64,000 nt of DNA from Acephala macrosclerotiorum (lineage: Eukaryota > Ascomycota > Leotiomycetes > Helotiales > Mollisiaceae), in contig MU119213.1 of NCBI GenBank assembly GCA_014904845.1, forward strand, positions 1 through 64,000, given 5' to 3'. Both the position numbers and the translations under genes were made by a program. Shown one piece after another: positions 22,362-33,498 of the stretch (position 1 is its first letter; each line of letters starts with the position of its first letter). The notes beneath the pieces were generated by a model. That model worked only from the letters and a program-made list of their open reading frames with translations, made no database searches and was not told the origin of the DNA.

Positions 22362-22751
22362 CTCATTTTGACCGGGTAACCGCCTAGTTTTACTAAACGC
22401 CCAACTAAAAAAGTCGCAATTTTTATTCAAAAATTATAACTTTCAAAAACTTTTATAAAATTAAAATATAAAATAAATAAAATATATATATTTTTATTAA
22501 AATTGCAAAAATCGAACTTAATTTTAATTAAACGTTATTTAATTAAAACGAATATTAAATTTTTTTTTTTAAAAATAATATATTTAATATAAAAAATAAC
22601 GTTTATTTACGTGAATAATTTTATTTTAATTTCAATTATTAAGTTTTATTAAGTTTTAATAAAATTATAATATATATTTTTTATTAAAAAACAATTCGCG
22701 ATTTTTGGTTAAGCGTTTAATAAGACTGGGCGGTTACCTGGTCAAAACGAG
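22362..22751. mobile_element. AT-rich MITE with long inverted repeats and TA target duplication
   Basis: A 390-bp element begins CTCATTTTGACCGGGTAACC and ends with the inverse of CTCGTTTTGACCAGGTAACC. The inverted repeats run about 50 bp and differ mainly by C/T or G/A changes. TA lies immediately outside both ends (22360-22361, 22752-22753), which is what Tc1/mariner-type transposases leave. The interior is extremely AT-rich and non-coding, consistent with RIP. It is unrelated in sequence to the 284-bp family at 9336. Confidence 0.85.
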
Positions 22752-23084
22752 TATGCCAAGCTATTCATTTTCACGCGCGCGCGCGAAATCAAACGCTACA
22801 ATAGGTGAAACACCGATGACCGCGGCTTCTAGGCCGCAGGCACTTTTTCTCGTAATTACATTCGCGAGAATATTGGAGTTCTCTAGAGTTATTAAATGTA
22901 GGCAGGAGAGAGGCCGCCTAACGGACAGCCTTTTGCTGTGGTGAAGAAACTTATATTCGGCCACTCCGAACCGCGGCATGAAGATGCGAAACTGGCCGAG
23001 TATTTCTAACTATAGGTACCATCATAATTGATTTGAAGTGTTTGGCTATTAGGCATGTTGGAGGAGGTGCATTGCAAGAATACA

Positions 23085-23090
23085 TATAAA
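23085..23090 (+). promoter_or_regulatory. Probable TATA box of the nucleotidyltransferase-like gene
   Basis: A TATAAA hexamer lies 132 bp before the start codon at 23217 and is followed by an ordinary leader. Confidence 0.5.
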
Positions 23091-23216
23091 GACTCGATAC
23101 GCATCTAGTGTGCTCGGAGGAGATAGCTGCAGTGACCAGTTATTATTTCATACATTTAAGAGTCCAGTATCAATAACTTCACATACGCAACATCTTTGCT
23201 TCGGGATAAAACTACA

Positions 23217-24119
23217 ATGGGTTGTAATCAATCCAGCCCATCGACTTCATCTAGGACGAAACGGGGGAAACAGAGAGCCACACATCAAGGAACCGAGTTA
23301 TCCAATCGACCAGTGAGACAATGGACACCTCCCGGACCAGAAGCTGCCCTTTCAACCCAGAAACAACATGCGTATCTCATTCCGCCCCCGCAATTTGATA
23401 GGAACAATAATGAGATACATGTTGCACAGCCTCAACTTAATCGCGACCAGTTGACTGCTGCCCTCAGTGCAGTTGCTCACTACCTACGTGGACACAGTGC
23501 CAATATCACAATCATTACCGCCGGAGGAGCCGTCAACGCTATTCTCCTAAGAAGTAGGAACTCTACAGAAGATGTGGACTTTTTCACAGCGAGTCTCTCA
23601 AACGCGGAGATGACTCTTCTCAATAACGCCATCAAGCATGTTTGTGACACAATGCCGCCAGGATCGATTGGAAGGGAATGGCTTAATAACCGCATCATCA
23701 ACTTGCTGAACTCTCCAGGGTTAAGAGAGAGACTGTTCCAAATGGCCTTGCAGCAGAACCAAATCGTATTCCAACAGCCTGGCTTGACAGTACTGGCAGC
23801 ACCATGGAAATTCATGTTGGCGGCCAAGATGGACCGAATGACGACTAGTACTTGGCGAAAATATGACGCAACTGATGCAGCACATTTTTTGCATCAGTAC
23901 ATCCGAGCTCATGGAGATCGTCGGGTGACGCTAGATCTCATGGACCAGTGGGCGAAAGAGTTTGGCAGACCCAAGCCGTCTAGGCGGGCTATCCAAGAGG
24001 TCAATACTGCATATCGCGACATTTATAAGGGCAGAGATGCAGTCGAGGAGATGGTTGGGAAGCCAAATGTACGAGCACCGCAGGCGGCGGGACTGTCCTC
24101 ATCTCGCAGCCATCATTGA
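23217..24119 (+). CDS. Nucleotidyltransferase-fold (AbiEii/DUF6036-like) protein with predicted N-myristoylation
   Basis: A single exon encodes 300 residues. It begins MGCNQSSPS, matching the N-myristoylation consensus (Gly2, Ser6) with Cys3 as a palmitoylation candidate, followed by a basic stretch (SSRTKRGKQR). Together these suggest attachment to a membrane. The core has the nucleotidyltransferase signature: AGGAVNAILL (Gly103-Gly104), then STEDVDFF with Asp119 and Asp121. Further on, APWKFMLAAKMDRM and KYDATDAAHFL resemble the Lys and Asp helices of AbiEii/DUF6036-type enzymes. Related bacterial proteins transfer nucleotides to RNA or other targets. For the fungal branch I know no established function. 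It faces a hypothetical gene 277 bp away. The upstream TTG codons in frame are not used as starts in fungi. Confidence 0.7.
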   Translation: MGCNQSSPSTSSRTKRGKQRATHQGTELSNRPVRQWTPPGPEAALSTQKQHAYLIPPPQFDRNNNEIHVAQPQLNRDQLTAALSAVAHYLRGHSANITIITAGGAVNAILLRSRNSTEDVDFFTASLSNAEMTLLNNAIKHVCDTMPPGSIGREWLNNRIINLLNSPGLRERLFQMALQQNQIVFQQPGLTVLAAPWKFMLAAKMDRMTTSTWRKYDATDAAHFLHQYIRAHGDRRVTLDLMDQWAKEFGRPKPSRRAIQEVNTAYRDIYKGRDAVEEMVGKPNVRAPQAAGLSSSRSHH

Positions 24120-24396
24120 CGCAGATTCGTTTTGGTCGAGATGGGATATTTGCTCATCTCTTGTAGAAACATGGCGAAAATATTCTGTCAGTTTGTCAGC
24201 TAAAGAGTTTGTTTGCGACTCGGGGCTTGAGTACACAGTATTTTTTGGATGTAGTATGAAATTTTTTGAGGTGAAATGTATACTTACAAACTACATGTCA
24301 ATTCAACAAACTCGGATAATTCATCGGGCTATGACAAAAATGTGGTAGAGATGTGCTGGAACTTGCTGGCTGTTCGTGTCCAAGGTAGACAGAAAA

Positions 24397-25209
24397 TTAG
24401 ATGAACTTGATGTGCGGGTGGCAGATGGTGATGTTCTTTTTCTTGAATGAGGGCGAAAGCCTCTCATCGTTCTTCAGACCTCCAAGATCTATGTCTTCCC
24501 CGGGAATTAAGTCTGGCAGGGTTTGGGCCCTCCTGGGCGATAGTATAATATTCAGGGGTGTAGCGAGAGCAGGCACTAATCGTGCCCAAGGAGGAACTTC
24601 CTCAAACTTCTTTTCCTGTGCATTAAGCTCTACCAATAGATCGTCCGATATAACCGCAGGTGCACCTCGAGGCATGCCACGCCCAATATTCTCGTTGAAA
24701 GCTTCAACAAGAAGATACGGGATACAGCTTAGGACGGCGTACCGTTCTAAGTCGCTGTCTTTTGGGTCTTGGATGTCGGCCACTGCCCACTCGTCTTTAC
24801 TCCAGAAATATTCAATTTCGTTACGTATGCCATATCGGTGATTCAAGACCAAATGCTCGTATAATCGATATAACGCATAGAGCGAATTATCCGTAACCTC
24901 CTCTTTCGGAAGCTTGTTCCAGCCACGTTTAGCCATCATGGATTCGTACCATTCGGGATTCGCCATAAGTTCTCGAGGGGAGGGAGGAGGCCATTTCGGA
25001 TATTCGGTGGACGGAGGAGGAGTTGGCCACTTAACATGATCAGCCGATGATAGTATGACTGGCTCAAGCGCTCTAGTACTGTCGGATTCGTATGGCGTGT
25101 CTGTAGGAGATTGTCTGGTCGTGGCAGAAGAGGCCTGGCTCTTCTCCGTCGCCGATGACTTTCGGAAGAAGCAGAATATACCGCATATTTTTTGGTAGAA
25201 TGTACGCAT
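24397..25209 (-). CDS. Hypothetical protein convergent with the nucleotidyltransferase-like gene
   Basis: A single exon encodes 270 residues from ATG at 25209. The N-terminus has a short hydrophobic, Cys-containing segment (KICGIFCFFRKSS), possibly a lipid- or membrane-contact site. A Ser/Thr-rich linker and a Pro-Trp repeat region follow (KWPTPPPSTEYPKWPPPSPR, residues about 60-80). The rest is a helical domain with motifs ALYRLYEHLVLNHRYGIRNE and YAVLSCIPYLLVEAFNENIG. It ends in a basic tail. The domain looks folded and conserved, but I do not recognise a family. The gene is convergent with the preceding one; the pair lies between two AT-rich islands. Confidence 0.65.
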   Translation of the reverse strand: MRTFYQKICGIFCFFRKSSATEKSQASSATTRQSPTDTPYESDSTRALEPVILSSADHVKWPTPPPSTEYPKWPPPSPRELMANPEWYESMMAKRGWNKLPKEEVTDNSLYALYRLYEHLVLNHRYGIRNEIEYFWSKDEWAVADIQDPKDSDLERYAVLSCIPYLLVEAFNENIGRGMPRGAPAVISDDLLVELNAQEKKFEEVPPWARLVPALATPLNIILSPRRAQTLPDLIPGEDIDLGGLKNDERLSPSFKKKNITICHPHIKFI

Positions 25210-25729
25210 GTTGCTGAAGGGTCGTTTTCTGCCTAGACGTTGGTTTTGTGATGGAAGTATGGTATGTGATGTGTTTTCAGGTGGCTGCTATTATGTAAGT
25301 AGCGCGTTTCGCTTAAGCTGGCGGCTGAGGTGAGCTGGGAATGAGCCGAGGGCAATTAGCGCCGGGCAAGCTTACTACCTGCATGCGAAGCACAAGAATG
25401 ACAAAATCCACCATTGATACCGGAGAATAGGCTTGTTTCCCAACGTCACATCTATCCTTTGGTTTAGTCTTCGGCAAGCAGTATCCGTAGAGATTATCTT
25501 GACGTTCGGCCTGAGAACGATCCCGGAATCTAAACCGAGATTATCTCCAGAATTAATAAAGTCTCGAAAATTGCATTTTGGCCATCTAGTGTCACAGAAG
25601 GGACTGGGGTGCTGTAAAAGCAGTGGATATAGATGTAATATATATATGGATGATAATAAGGTTTACTCTCAGCTACGGAGCTTATATACTAGTTGGTAGT
25701 ACGTGCTCTATGTGCAAAGTTTTTTCGTA

Positions 25730-26180
25730 ATATTTAGTATATAATTAACGCTTTACGAAGCAGCGCTTGGAATTTATTAAAAAATACTATTTTATTAAAA
25801 ATTTTATAAAATAAATATAAAAATAAATTTTTTTAATTTAAGTTAATTAAAATATAAAAATTAAAAATTAATATATATATATATATTATAATAATATAAA
25901 AAAATTCGTTTTTATAATAATTATTATATAAAAATATAATTTTAAAGCGTATAAAATAAAAATCGAAAAAATATAATTATTATATAAAATTAAAAATAGT
26001 TTAATTTATACTTTTTTACGCTTTTTTAATTATTTTTATTTTTGCTTTTATAAAGATTTTAAAAACTATTTACAAATTTTAATTTTTTAATTAATTAAAA
26101 TCAAATTACATATTAATATATAATGTATAATATTATATAATTATATAACGTACTTGCTTATTCTATAATATTTTGAACTC
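25730..26180. repeat. AT-rich island, probable RIP-degraded repeat
   Basis: About 450 bp are almost pure A/T (runs of AAAATTATATA type), in sharp contrast with flanking DNA. No convincing terminal repeats remain. Confidence 0.65.
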
Positions 26181-27039
26181 TACTTTCAAAGTTCTATCGT
26201 AGCAATTTTCTGATTCCAGGATGCAATAATTCTTTTTATATTCCTAGTCACGTGCATTGAGCATTTTCTTCAACGACCTTAGGATGCTCTCTCAATTCCT
26301 GCGTTTGAGTCAAATAGGGTGTGAGAAATTTGTATTTGAGGTTCTAAGCTGACTTTCGGATGTTTTTGTTCGGCAATAGTGATTTGGCCACCTGAAGAAC
26401 GAGTGTAGATTACACACCCGCTTGCGAGTCATTACTCTGCAGCTCAGCTCACCCTTCCAGAAACAAACTCTAGTACAACTTCAATTCTTTTAACGTTTAT
26501 AACCTCTCATCAAAGGTTGTAATCCGGTAATATGAACGACTTTGTTTATATGATATGTAATATCAGAATTTTCTTGGTGGCCTCTTGTCACAACTCCAAG
26601 CCGCATCCAAAGACATGTGCATTATTGTAGATTCTGTACCCTGGATCCCAATGTCTCTCTGACAACTAGAAATTTGACTTCTGTACAACTTGAGCGCTAA
26701 ACTTGAGCATTGGGGTTGGATTGCAAGCTCTTTTCTGCTTATTGAAAATGGATGTTAGTTGCTTGGTAAAGACTGTATTGGTGGTGAAAGGGGCTACAGA
26801 AGGCCTTTATATACAGAGAGGGGTGGGGCCACCCCACCCTCTTAATAAGGCCGGTGGCACCGCTATGTGGTCCCATGTCTCAACTGACAATGGACTTCGT
26901 CTCGGTCTTTAGAAATCTGCTATCTATTAATTAAACAGACGAATTAAGCGTGCATTTCCAATCCTCAAATAAGCGGCTTTCCGAAACGAAAATTAAGTAT
27001 CAAATATAAACATTTTCAAGCGATTCACGTGAAAGTGAT

Positions 27040-27740
27040 GTACGATTTCATAGTTTCTCGGCTTCTTTAACCTGTGAGAGGTCGAGCCCGACACCGGATC
27101 TTAACCGCGTTAAATAGTCTCTATCTCATCTATAAAAAGTTTCAAACCACATTGTAAATCAAGTATAAATAAACACTTCTCAACGCAAGGCCTAGCAATC
27201 GACTTGCTTTCTCAAAACTCTTAAAGTTAGGCGATAGCGCATTGCACGAGGGGTCGCTGCAAAAGAATGAGGTCTAAGAAAGTAGTATAACCCCGAATTT
27301 CTGAATAGCCAAAACTGAACAGAGAGCAATAATTACAACAGAATATTACTAATGGAGCCGCGAAAGGCTTAAAGGTGAGTCCAAACCAGCCAGGCAGAAT
27401 TCTCAAGCGAGAGACTAGTCTCGCTTGAAAAGGAGACCCCCGGAGAAAAATCAAAAAAATCGTGGAAAATGAAATCTGCCCCCCAAAAATAATATTTATT
27501 TATTTTCTAGAAGATAAATTGTTTGTTTGTATTAAAACAACAATAAACCACACCTCGTAGACCCTACCAAATGTGGAAGTACGCATGGGAAGTGGCTACC
27601 CCTGAGCTGGCTACCCAGAGCGGTTTGGTGTGGTAGTTCTTTTGTCATGCGCACCCATTGTTGTTTTGATGTTGGAAAAACAGTGCTTATTTAAATATAT
27701 TAAGTACCATTCGCTTCGGGAATTCGGAGGGGCAAAATGC
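27040..27740 (+). repeat. Direct repeat, copy A
   Basis: About 0.7 kb is shared with 28268-28930 in the same orientation. Common blocks include TTAACCGCGTTAAAT, GGGGTCGCTGCAAAAGAATG, GCAGAATTCTCAAGCGAGAG and GCTTATTTAAAT. A hairpin CAAGCGAGA-GACTAG-TCTCGCTTG lies at 27404-27427. Differences are largely transitions. It could be an LTR, a solo-element duplication or a local tandem duplication. Confidence 0.75.
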
Positions 27741-28267
27741 CGATTCGAATGCTTAAAATTCACCCACACTACGTAAGGTACTTATTGCGACGCGACGGTG
27801 TGCTTGAAGCAGGTAATGTCATGAGGCAAGATAATAAGCGCATCTCAATGTTTTAAAATAGGTCTAATGATAATTCTAAGTTTGTAGGCAAATCAAGTAT
27901 TATTTTCTCGGTTCGAGTCTCGATATAGCTGATTATTCTGGTCGCAACGCAAGCACCTCAATACGCCTCGATCCAGTGAGTGACCCTATTATCTCCTGGA
28001 TACCGATACCGTACAACATCATGGGTAATAGAGTCACTTAACGTCATGTTTTGAGTGTGCGTGCAGCCATCGCAAGTTACTAGACCCTAAGCTCGAACCA
28101 CACATCCACACATAGAATTTCCACTACGCTAGGCCCAGACACCGCAAAGAACCCCTGAAAACCTTTTATACGAAGATAATAATACTATACAAGTAAAACA
28201 CCGTGATCAACTCCTTGCTAATTGCTACTAGAGCAGTATTGATCCAGAGTCGTCCTTGGCGAAGTAA

Positions 28268-28930
28268 GTTGATTTATGATTTCTTCGACCTATGTGAGGT
28301 CCAGTCTAATTGCGGATTTTAACCGCGTTAAATGGCCTTTATTTCATATATAAAAATTTTTAAACCACATTATAAATCGAGTATATTTTTTTTAAAACTC
28401 TTGAGGTTAGACGGTAGCACACTGCATAAGGGGTCGCTGCAAAAGAATGAGGTCCAAGAAGGAGAATAAGCCCGAATTTCTTCATGTTCAAGATTTAGCG
28501 GAGATCGATATTTACAATAGAGCATAGGGAATTGATAGAGCCGCGAAAGTCATAAAAGGTCAAACCAGCGGGGCAGAATTCTCAAGCGAGAGACTAGTCT
28601 CGCTTAAAAAAGGAGAGCTATGCCAGTTACAACACAGCAAACAAATTTCAAAAACGCCCAAAAAAAATGGACTTTTGTTTTCAGTTGATTGCCGAACCGC
28701 ACACAGAGACTGGAGCTAAGAACGGAGGTGAGACTTTGGCTAATTTTCTAGAAATTATATCTTAATTTTGAACACGTCAGACACTACCCTGGGCACGGCC
28801 TTATCAGTTTGGGATGGTAATGCTGGTGCGTGGCACACCCGACTTGAAGGACTGAACTTTGTTGAGAAAAAAAAAGCTTATTTAAATCTATACAGTACAC
28901 TTTCGCTTCAAGAGCTGAATTCCGAATCTG
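28268..28930 (+). repeat. Direct repeat, copy B
   Basis: This is the partner of the copy at 27040, about 1.2 kb downstream, more AT-shifted. The hairpin is conserved at 28583-28606 with one changed base pair. The central part (about 28620-28740) has diverged or been replaced. Confidence 0.75.
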
Positions 28931-30374
28931 GCATTCACTCGGATCCCGATGCCGTCCCCGCTCGGCTTCGACTAGGCGAAGGTTCATATGCTGCGCTAAC
29001 CCCTGATCAATAGTTTTTAATACGAAAAGTCAGTTGAAGCTCAATTTGCCCTGTGCTGTGAATAGCACACTTCCCAAATTTTGCAGATCAGCTCTCCACA
29101 CCGCGTCAACTCGTGCCTGCTCAGCACTGTCACAGAACAATGTCAAGGCATTTATACGTGCCTATCATTCTAGTCTCTGCTTTCCCTTTCTCTTCGGCAC
29201 AATCATTAGGATCCTACCAGCTACACGAACGATGATTTCGACGCGAAGTTCAAACACTTCATTTCATCTCCGTCGAGTCACTTATTCTTCCGCTAGCAAC
29301 ATAGCAGCTAAAACCACAGTCGTTAAAGACAGCAAGTAATTTTATGTAAACATCAAACAATACATTACACAAGGATGTGGTCACGATGCTAATATCAGTA
29401 AGTGATATAACTCAGGCGAGAGGTGAGATTTCGAAGCACGCTCACGAAAGTCGGAGAACATGAACTTGGCGGCAGGAATTCTGTTTCCATACATTTGAGA
29501 TTATGTCGGCAAAGCCTAGTACGCTTGAGGCAGAAGGTTTGTAGACTTTGGCTGTATGTAGAGTGTAAGTATTGGAGATGGAACCTGGTGCACTGTCTCA
29601 GATGTGGCCTTGTTCCAGGTTGAAAAAGCACAAGATAGAAGGGCAAACCTGCCCCAAACTGTAAATTTCACGATTCCAAGACAATGGGGCCGTGTTGAAT
29701 TTCCCGCCCCCATCCTGGGACAATGAGATTGTCGATTCAAGTAATTACGTTTACGATTAATATATTTATCAGCTTCGTATTTTGATTGTCCCAATTTGAT
29801 TTACAGGAATTGTAGCCCTTCTCTATAACTTGAGATTGTTATCTAGATGAACATCTAAAATATGAAATTATCCTTAGCTTCCAGTTCCCAATCTTAGGAC
29901 AATGGCATTTTAATTCGATTAATTGCACGTGATAGGACGGTTCCGCCGTCCACGCTGGTTGATGGTAATGTCTAAAATCGATTTGTATTGATCATAGCAG
30001 ATTTACACATTATGTATTAATATATCTAAACAGACAATGTATTGTCAATGTACCCATGAATAGTGTGTGAAATGCCTCAAGAAATTCGGGGCTCGCTAGC
30101 GAATAGGCGTAACGTTATGCTGATCACAGAACTTGAGGCGTACCCAATGCCCAGGTGAATTGGAGACTTTCATCGACATTTTTCTGATGAATTCACCTTC
30201 CAATCGGCTCGCTTGCAAAACTTTTATCTTTCGATCTTGCACGTTCTCGTTTCCTCTCTCCCTCTACCCTCAACCATTACCATACACTGTACGTACCAGA
30301 ATGCTCGATTTATACTAGGAATTTCAGCTAATCCGTTAGAATCTGCTTCCATCCAAGCCACCAGCCGACCAAAG

Positions 30375-31341
30375 ATGGATCCTGTGACGAGAACCGCGGT
30401 GATGGAGAAGGTGGAGAAACTCTGGAACAGGCGCTGTGAGACAGTGCACCAAGATAGATGGGTCATTGGACCAGAAGGCCGCCCCGAGCGCCAGAAAAAG
30501 GGAGACTTCAAGGATAGTTTGGAGGAGGATAAGAGAATGGGTTGGGTGATGGTGGGAAAGGATGGGACCAAGAAGGTCATTCTGGTTGCGGAGAAGGGTA
30601 AGCGCCTTTCATACTTTCGCCCCTGTCTGAATGCTCAACCACGTACTGACATGTATGCCCCCAGCGGTTGTAAAGCTACTCGACCCGTGGTTCAAAGCAA
30701 AGTCCCATGGCTCTTCGGTCTCTGACTTTGTCAAATTCTGTGTCGTCAAGCGTTTTGCTGGCGCTCGACGCTCTGATGTTGATTTCATTGTCAAGGCCAT
30801 CGATCGACATCTCGACAATCCGGCTCAGGCCAAAGACAATGTCCCTGCCGAGAAGATAGCCGCTCCTCCAAAGAATGCTCCAAAGCATTCTCGTGTTTCT
30901 TCCGGAGAGGTAACTCTCGCTCTCCACCCCGCCAAGAAGGCCAAGAAGGTCGAGGAGAATATCGGTGACGAGACGGACGAGGACGAAGAGGAGAATAACG
31001 ACGATGGGGAAGAGGAGGAAGAAGACGAGGTTGAGGAAGAGGATGCAGAGCAGATTGTCGCCCGCGTACGAGCTGCCCGAGCACTTAGGGCCAGACAAGC
31101 GGAGGATGGTGCTGTTTTCGAGTCCGTGGAGAACACCAAGACCGGACCTGTGTCTTCGAAGACGTACGTGGATGCGGACGGAGTTGAGCGGGTCGAATAT
31201 GACCACTCTCTCCAGAAGCTGGATCCGAGCAAGGAGCGCTATAGCGGCAAGCACCAGGGTTTCGAAGCCACCAGAGAGTATTTCGCGGTGAAAAAGCAAG
31301 AAGCGACGGAGAGGCGAGAAAATATTGGCCGCAGACAATAG
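30375..31341 (+). CDS. Hypothetical acidic, probably nuclear protein
   Basis: The gene is join(30375..30597,30665..31341), 299 residues. The 67-nt intron (GTAAGC donor, CTGAC branch) joins VAEKG-type sequence as VAEK-AVVKLLDPWF in frame. The N-terminal 130 residues look folded, with Trp and aromatic positions (KLWNRRCETVHQDRWVIGPE, DPWFKAKSHG, SDFVKFCVVKRFAG). A basic cluster KKAKK (165-169, possible nuclear signal) comes next, then an acidic tract of Asp/Glu (about 171-203), then a charged helix (IVARVRAARALRARQ). The C-terminus includes YVDADGVERVEYDHS. An acidic tract plus a basic signal is common in nuclear chaperones and ribosome-biogenesis factors, but no family was recognised. I took the first ATG after the TATA-poor leader; longer frames upstream look untranslated. 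Confidence 0.75.
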
Positions 31342-33320
31342 AGGAGGCCTCTCTCGACGCCCGCAGGTGGTTGACAGATTGGCTCGGATTCCCTCTTTCG
31401 TGTACCAGATTCCTCGCGCTTTCGAGCTTCCTGCGTTACTCTTGCTCTTCTTCGCTGGATCGAAGCTCATCATCATTACCAACCCAAACACGCTAGTCGT
31501 TGCCCTGACCCGATCACGCGGGAAGGGGGAGGTTTGCTTCGTAGCGCCTTCTTGGTCGATGATGAGTCTAGGGAAGCCTGTTTATGTTTCCGTTTTGGGC
31601 GAAGCTCGAAGTAGTTTAGAATTTTTTTATTTTTATAATGATGAATGAGAACTAGCGCAGGCCGTCTGCCGTTCATACTTTGAACGAATTGAACTTCCAA
31701 ACATTGATTCTTCTCCAAAGTTACTGCTATTGCTTATTCACCTGTAAAGAATTACTGCAAGTAGAAGGCGATTATCCATTGCGCAGGACTTCGAGCTCGG
31801 GGCAAATGACATGCCAATATGTTACTGGAAAGGCAACCCATTTGGCCTCAAGGAGTAAGCCTTTGCCAGTCAAGAGAACGAAGTGAAGAGACCAGCGATT
31901 TCAGTCCTCCAGCCTTGACAGGACAATCGAGGAGGGTTGGCTAGGCTGAGATACTATAAGCAATAAATCATCATAATCTTGACCAATTGACGTCCTTGTT
32001 TAGGAGGGGCGGACTGAGAAAGCGAAGGAGAGGCTGGGAGATTGGGAACGTTGGAAAAGGCTTCGATAGGGGTTGTGACTGTGAAGCAATGCAAGAAATA
32101 GCCTCAAAAGAATAGTATTTGAGCATCTCGAGGCCATTTCCACAAGTGCACTGTTATACCCACTCCATGTTCCCATAGAAATCGTGAATCTTCCAAACAC
32201 GTGACACGTCCCACACTTCAAAAGCTTGCCCACGTTTGTACCTGCAAAGATATGGTGGAAGAGAGGCTATGCTTATAAAATGCCGTTCAGTGTCCTGGGA
32301 TGATGAAACTGTGATCAGAACTCTGGAGCCACCGATGCTATTCACGTGCAGGTGCTTATCTAAAATTAAGCTAACCTTTCTCACTTGTATCAGAATCATC
32401 AAGACTTGTTTGTAACTAGTTCCACCGTAAATACATCTTCCAAACTCTCAAATTGAACAGTAAATGGTCTACTAATGGTCTGTGGGATGATCATGTCGAG
32501 AAACACTGAGATTGGGGAGACTACCCCTTTAAAAATGCATCCACCGTTTCCAATGTCCCAGCGTTAACAGGGCATTCGGGGAAACTGAATTAGAATGAAA
32601 TATTTCTTACAGTAAGACCTTTCAACACGGCCCATCGATCCTCTCTACTCATAGAATGAGGGCCGGCAAAGTCGAAGCGGGACTGGGAGATTGGTGATGG
32701 TGATTGCTCGCCATGCCAATTTGACTTGACACTTGTTGCTGCCATTGTGTGTCAATCTTTGGAGACAATCTGGAATAAGGAGGTTTTTGCTCATTACATA
32801 TATTATGTGCCATGCGCAGCACTTTCCGCTCATGGCAAAGCACACTAAGACTACTTTCGGCATGGCACCGAGTCCTCCTCGAAATATACCAATGGTGAGG
32901 GCTGTACTTTCTCGATGGGGTGATGTAGAGCGAGTCAGAAAGAGTTCAGTGAAGTAGACGAGTTTCGTTCTGTTCTGTTCAGAAACATCCCATCAATTCG
33001 GGGACTATTGCGAGGAAGTTAGTCTGCAATGGCAGACGCAACGAGATACGTGATGTATAAGACAGAGCCTCAATTACTTTCAACTTAATCAGGACACTCA
33101 AACTACGCCCTCCTCATCTCCTAAATTTCCAGTAAAATTTGTGAATACACGCATAACCAAGCGCTCTTACTGCAGTGTCTCCAAACCACGGAAAGGCCAA
33201 TCCTATATTTAAAAGTGAATGATTAGGATATAACAGTGAATCAGACCAATTAACTAAGCTACCAGCTTCGTAATAGGCGAGCCACCAGCTTTAATTGACT
33301 GTGTCGACCGGTACTACCTT
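31342..33320. other. Intergenic region
   Basis: No supported gene. Overlapping short frames on both strands lack domains. The right end carries the promoter of the BTB gene. Confidence 0.5.
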
Positions 33321-33326
33321 TATAAA
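33321..33326 (+). promoter_or_regulatory. Probable TATA box of BTB gene
   Basis: A TATAAA hexamer lies in CTTTATAAACTTCC, 178 bp before the start codon at 33499. The related BTB gene at 59552 also has a TATA-like element, 115 bp upstream. Confidence 0.5.
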
Positions 33327-33498
33327 CTTCCCTCGAGTCTCGACTTTCCAAAATTAGCCACAACTTTACATCTCCGACCAACATTTCAATCTCAACCAAA
33401 ATCAAACGAAACACCTCAAACAATTCTACAAAACTCAAGAATACTCTGCGTAGCAATTACAACACTCTCCACAATATCAAACACTATTGAACAGAACA

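Larger units (their letters stand above)
25210..30374. other. 5.2-kb gene-free accessory stretch with decayed repeats
   Basis: No protein gene can be supported; the longest frames here are short, and those near the right end overlap the next gene's leader. The stretch contains an AT-rich island (25730-26180), a decayed pair of 0.7-kb direct repeats (27040 and 28268) and a hairpin GGGTGGGG-CCA-CCCCACCC at 26821-26839. A tRNA-like B-box sequence near 27905 is too poor to call a tRNA. Confidence 0.6.

Noticed and set aside
22202..22366. Longer N-terminus of the metallophosphoesterase
   Set aside because: The extension runs into a MITE terminal repeat and is not family-like; start placed at 22201.
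26821..26839. Hairpin GGGTGGGG-CCA-CCCCACCC
   Set aside because: Only an 8-bp stem, no neighbouring gene or T-tract; likely chance or a repeat fragment.
27890..27935. tRNA-like sequence with B-box GGTTCGAGTCTCGA
   Set aside because: An A-box-like stretch precedes it, but no cloverleaf with paired acceptor and anticodon stems can be folded by eye; probably a decayed element.
29034..29339. 101-codon frame with mitochondrial-like composition
   Set aside because: No domain and isolated in a gene-free stretch; Ser/Arg-rich composition alone is not evidence.
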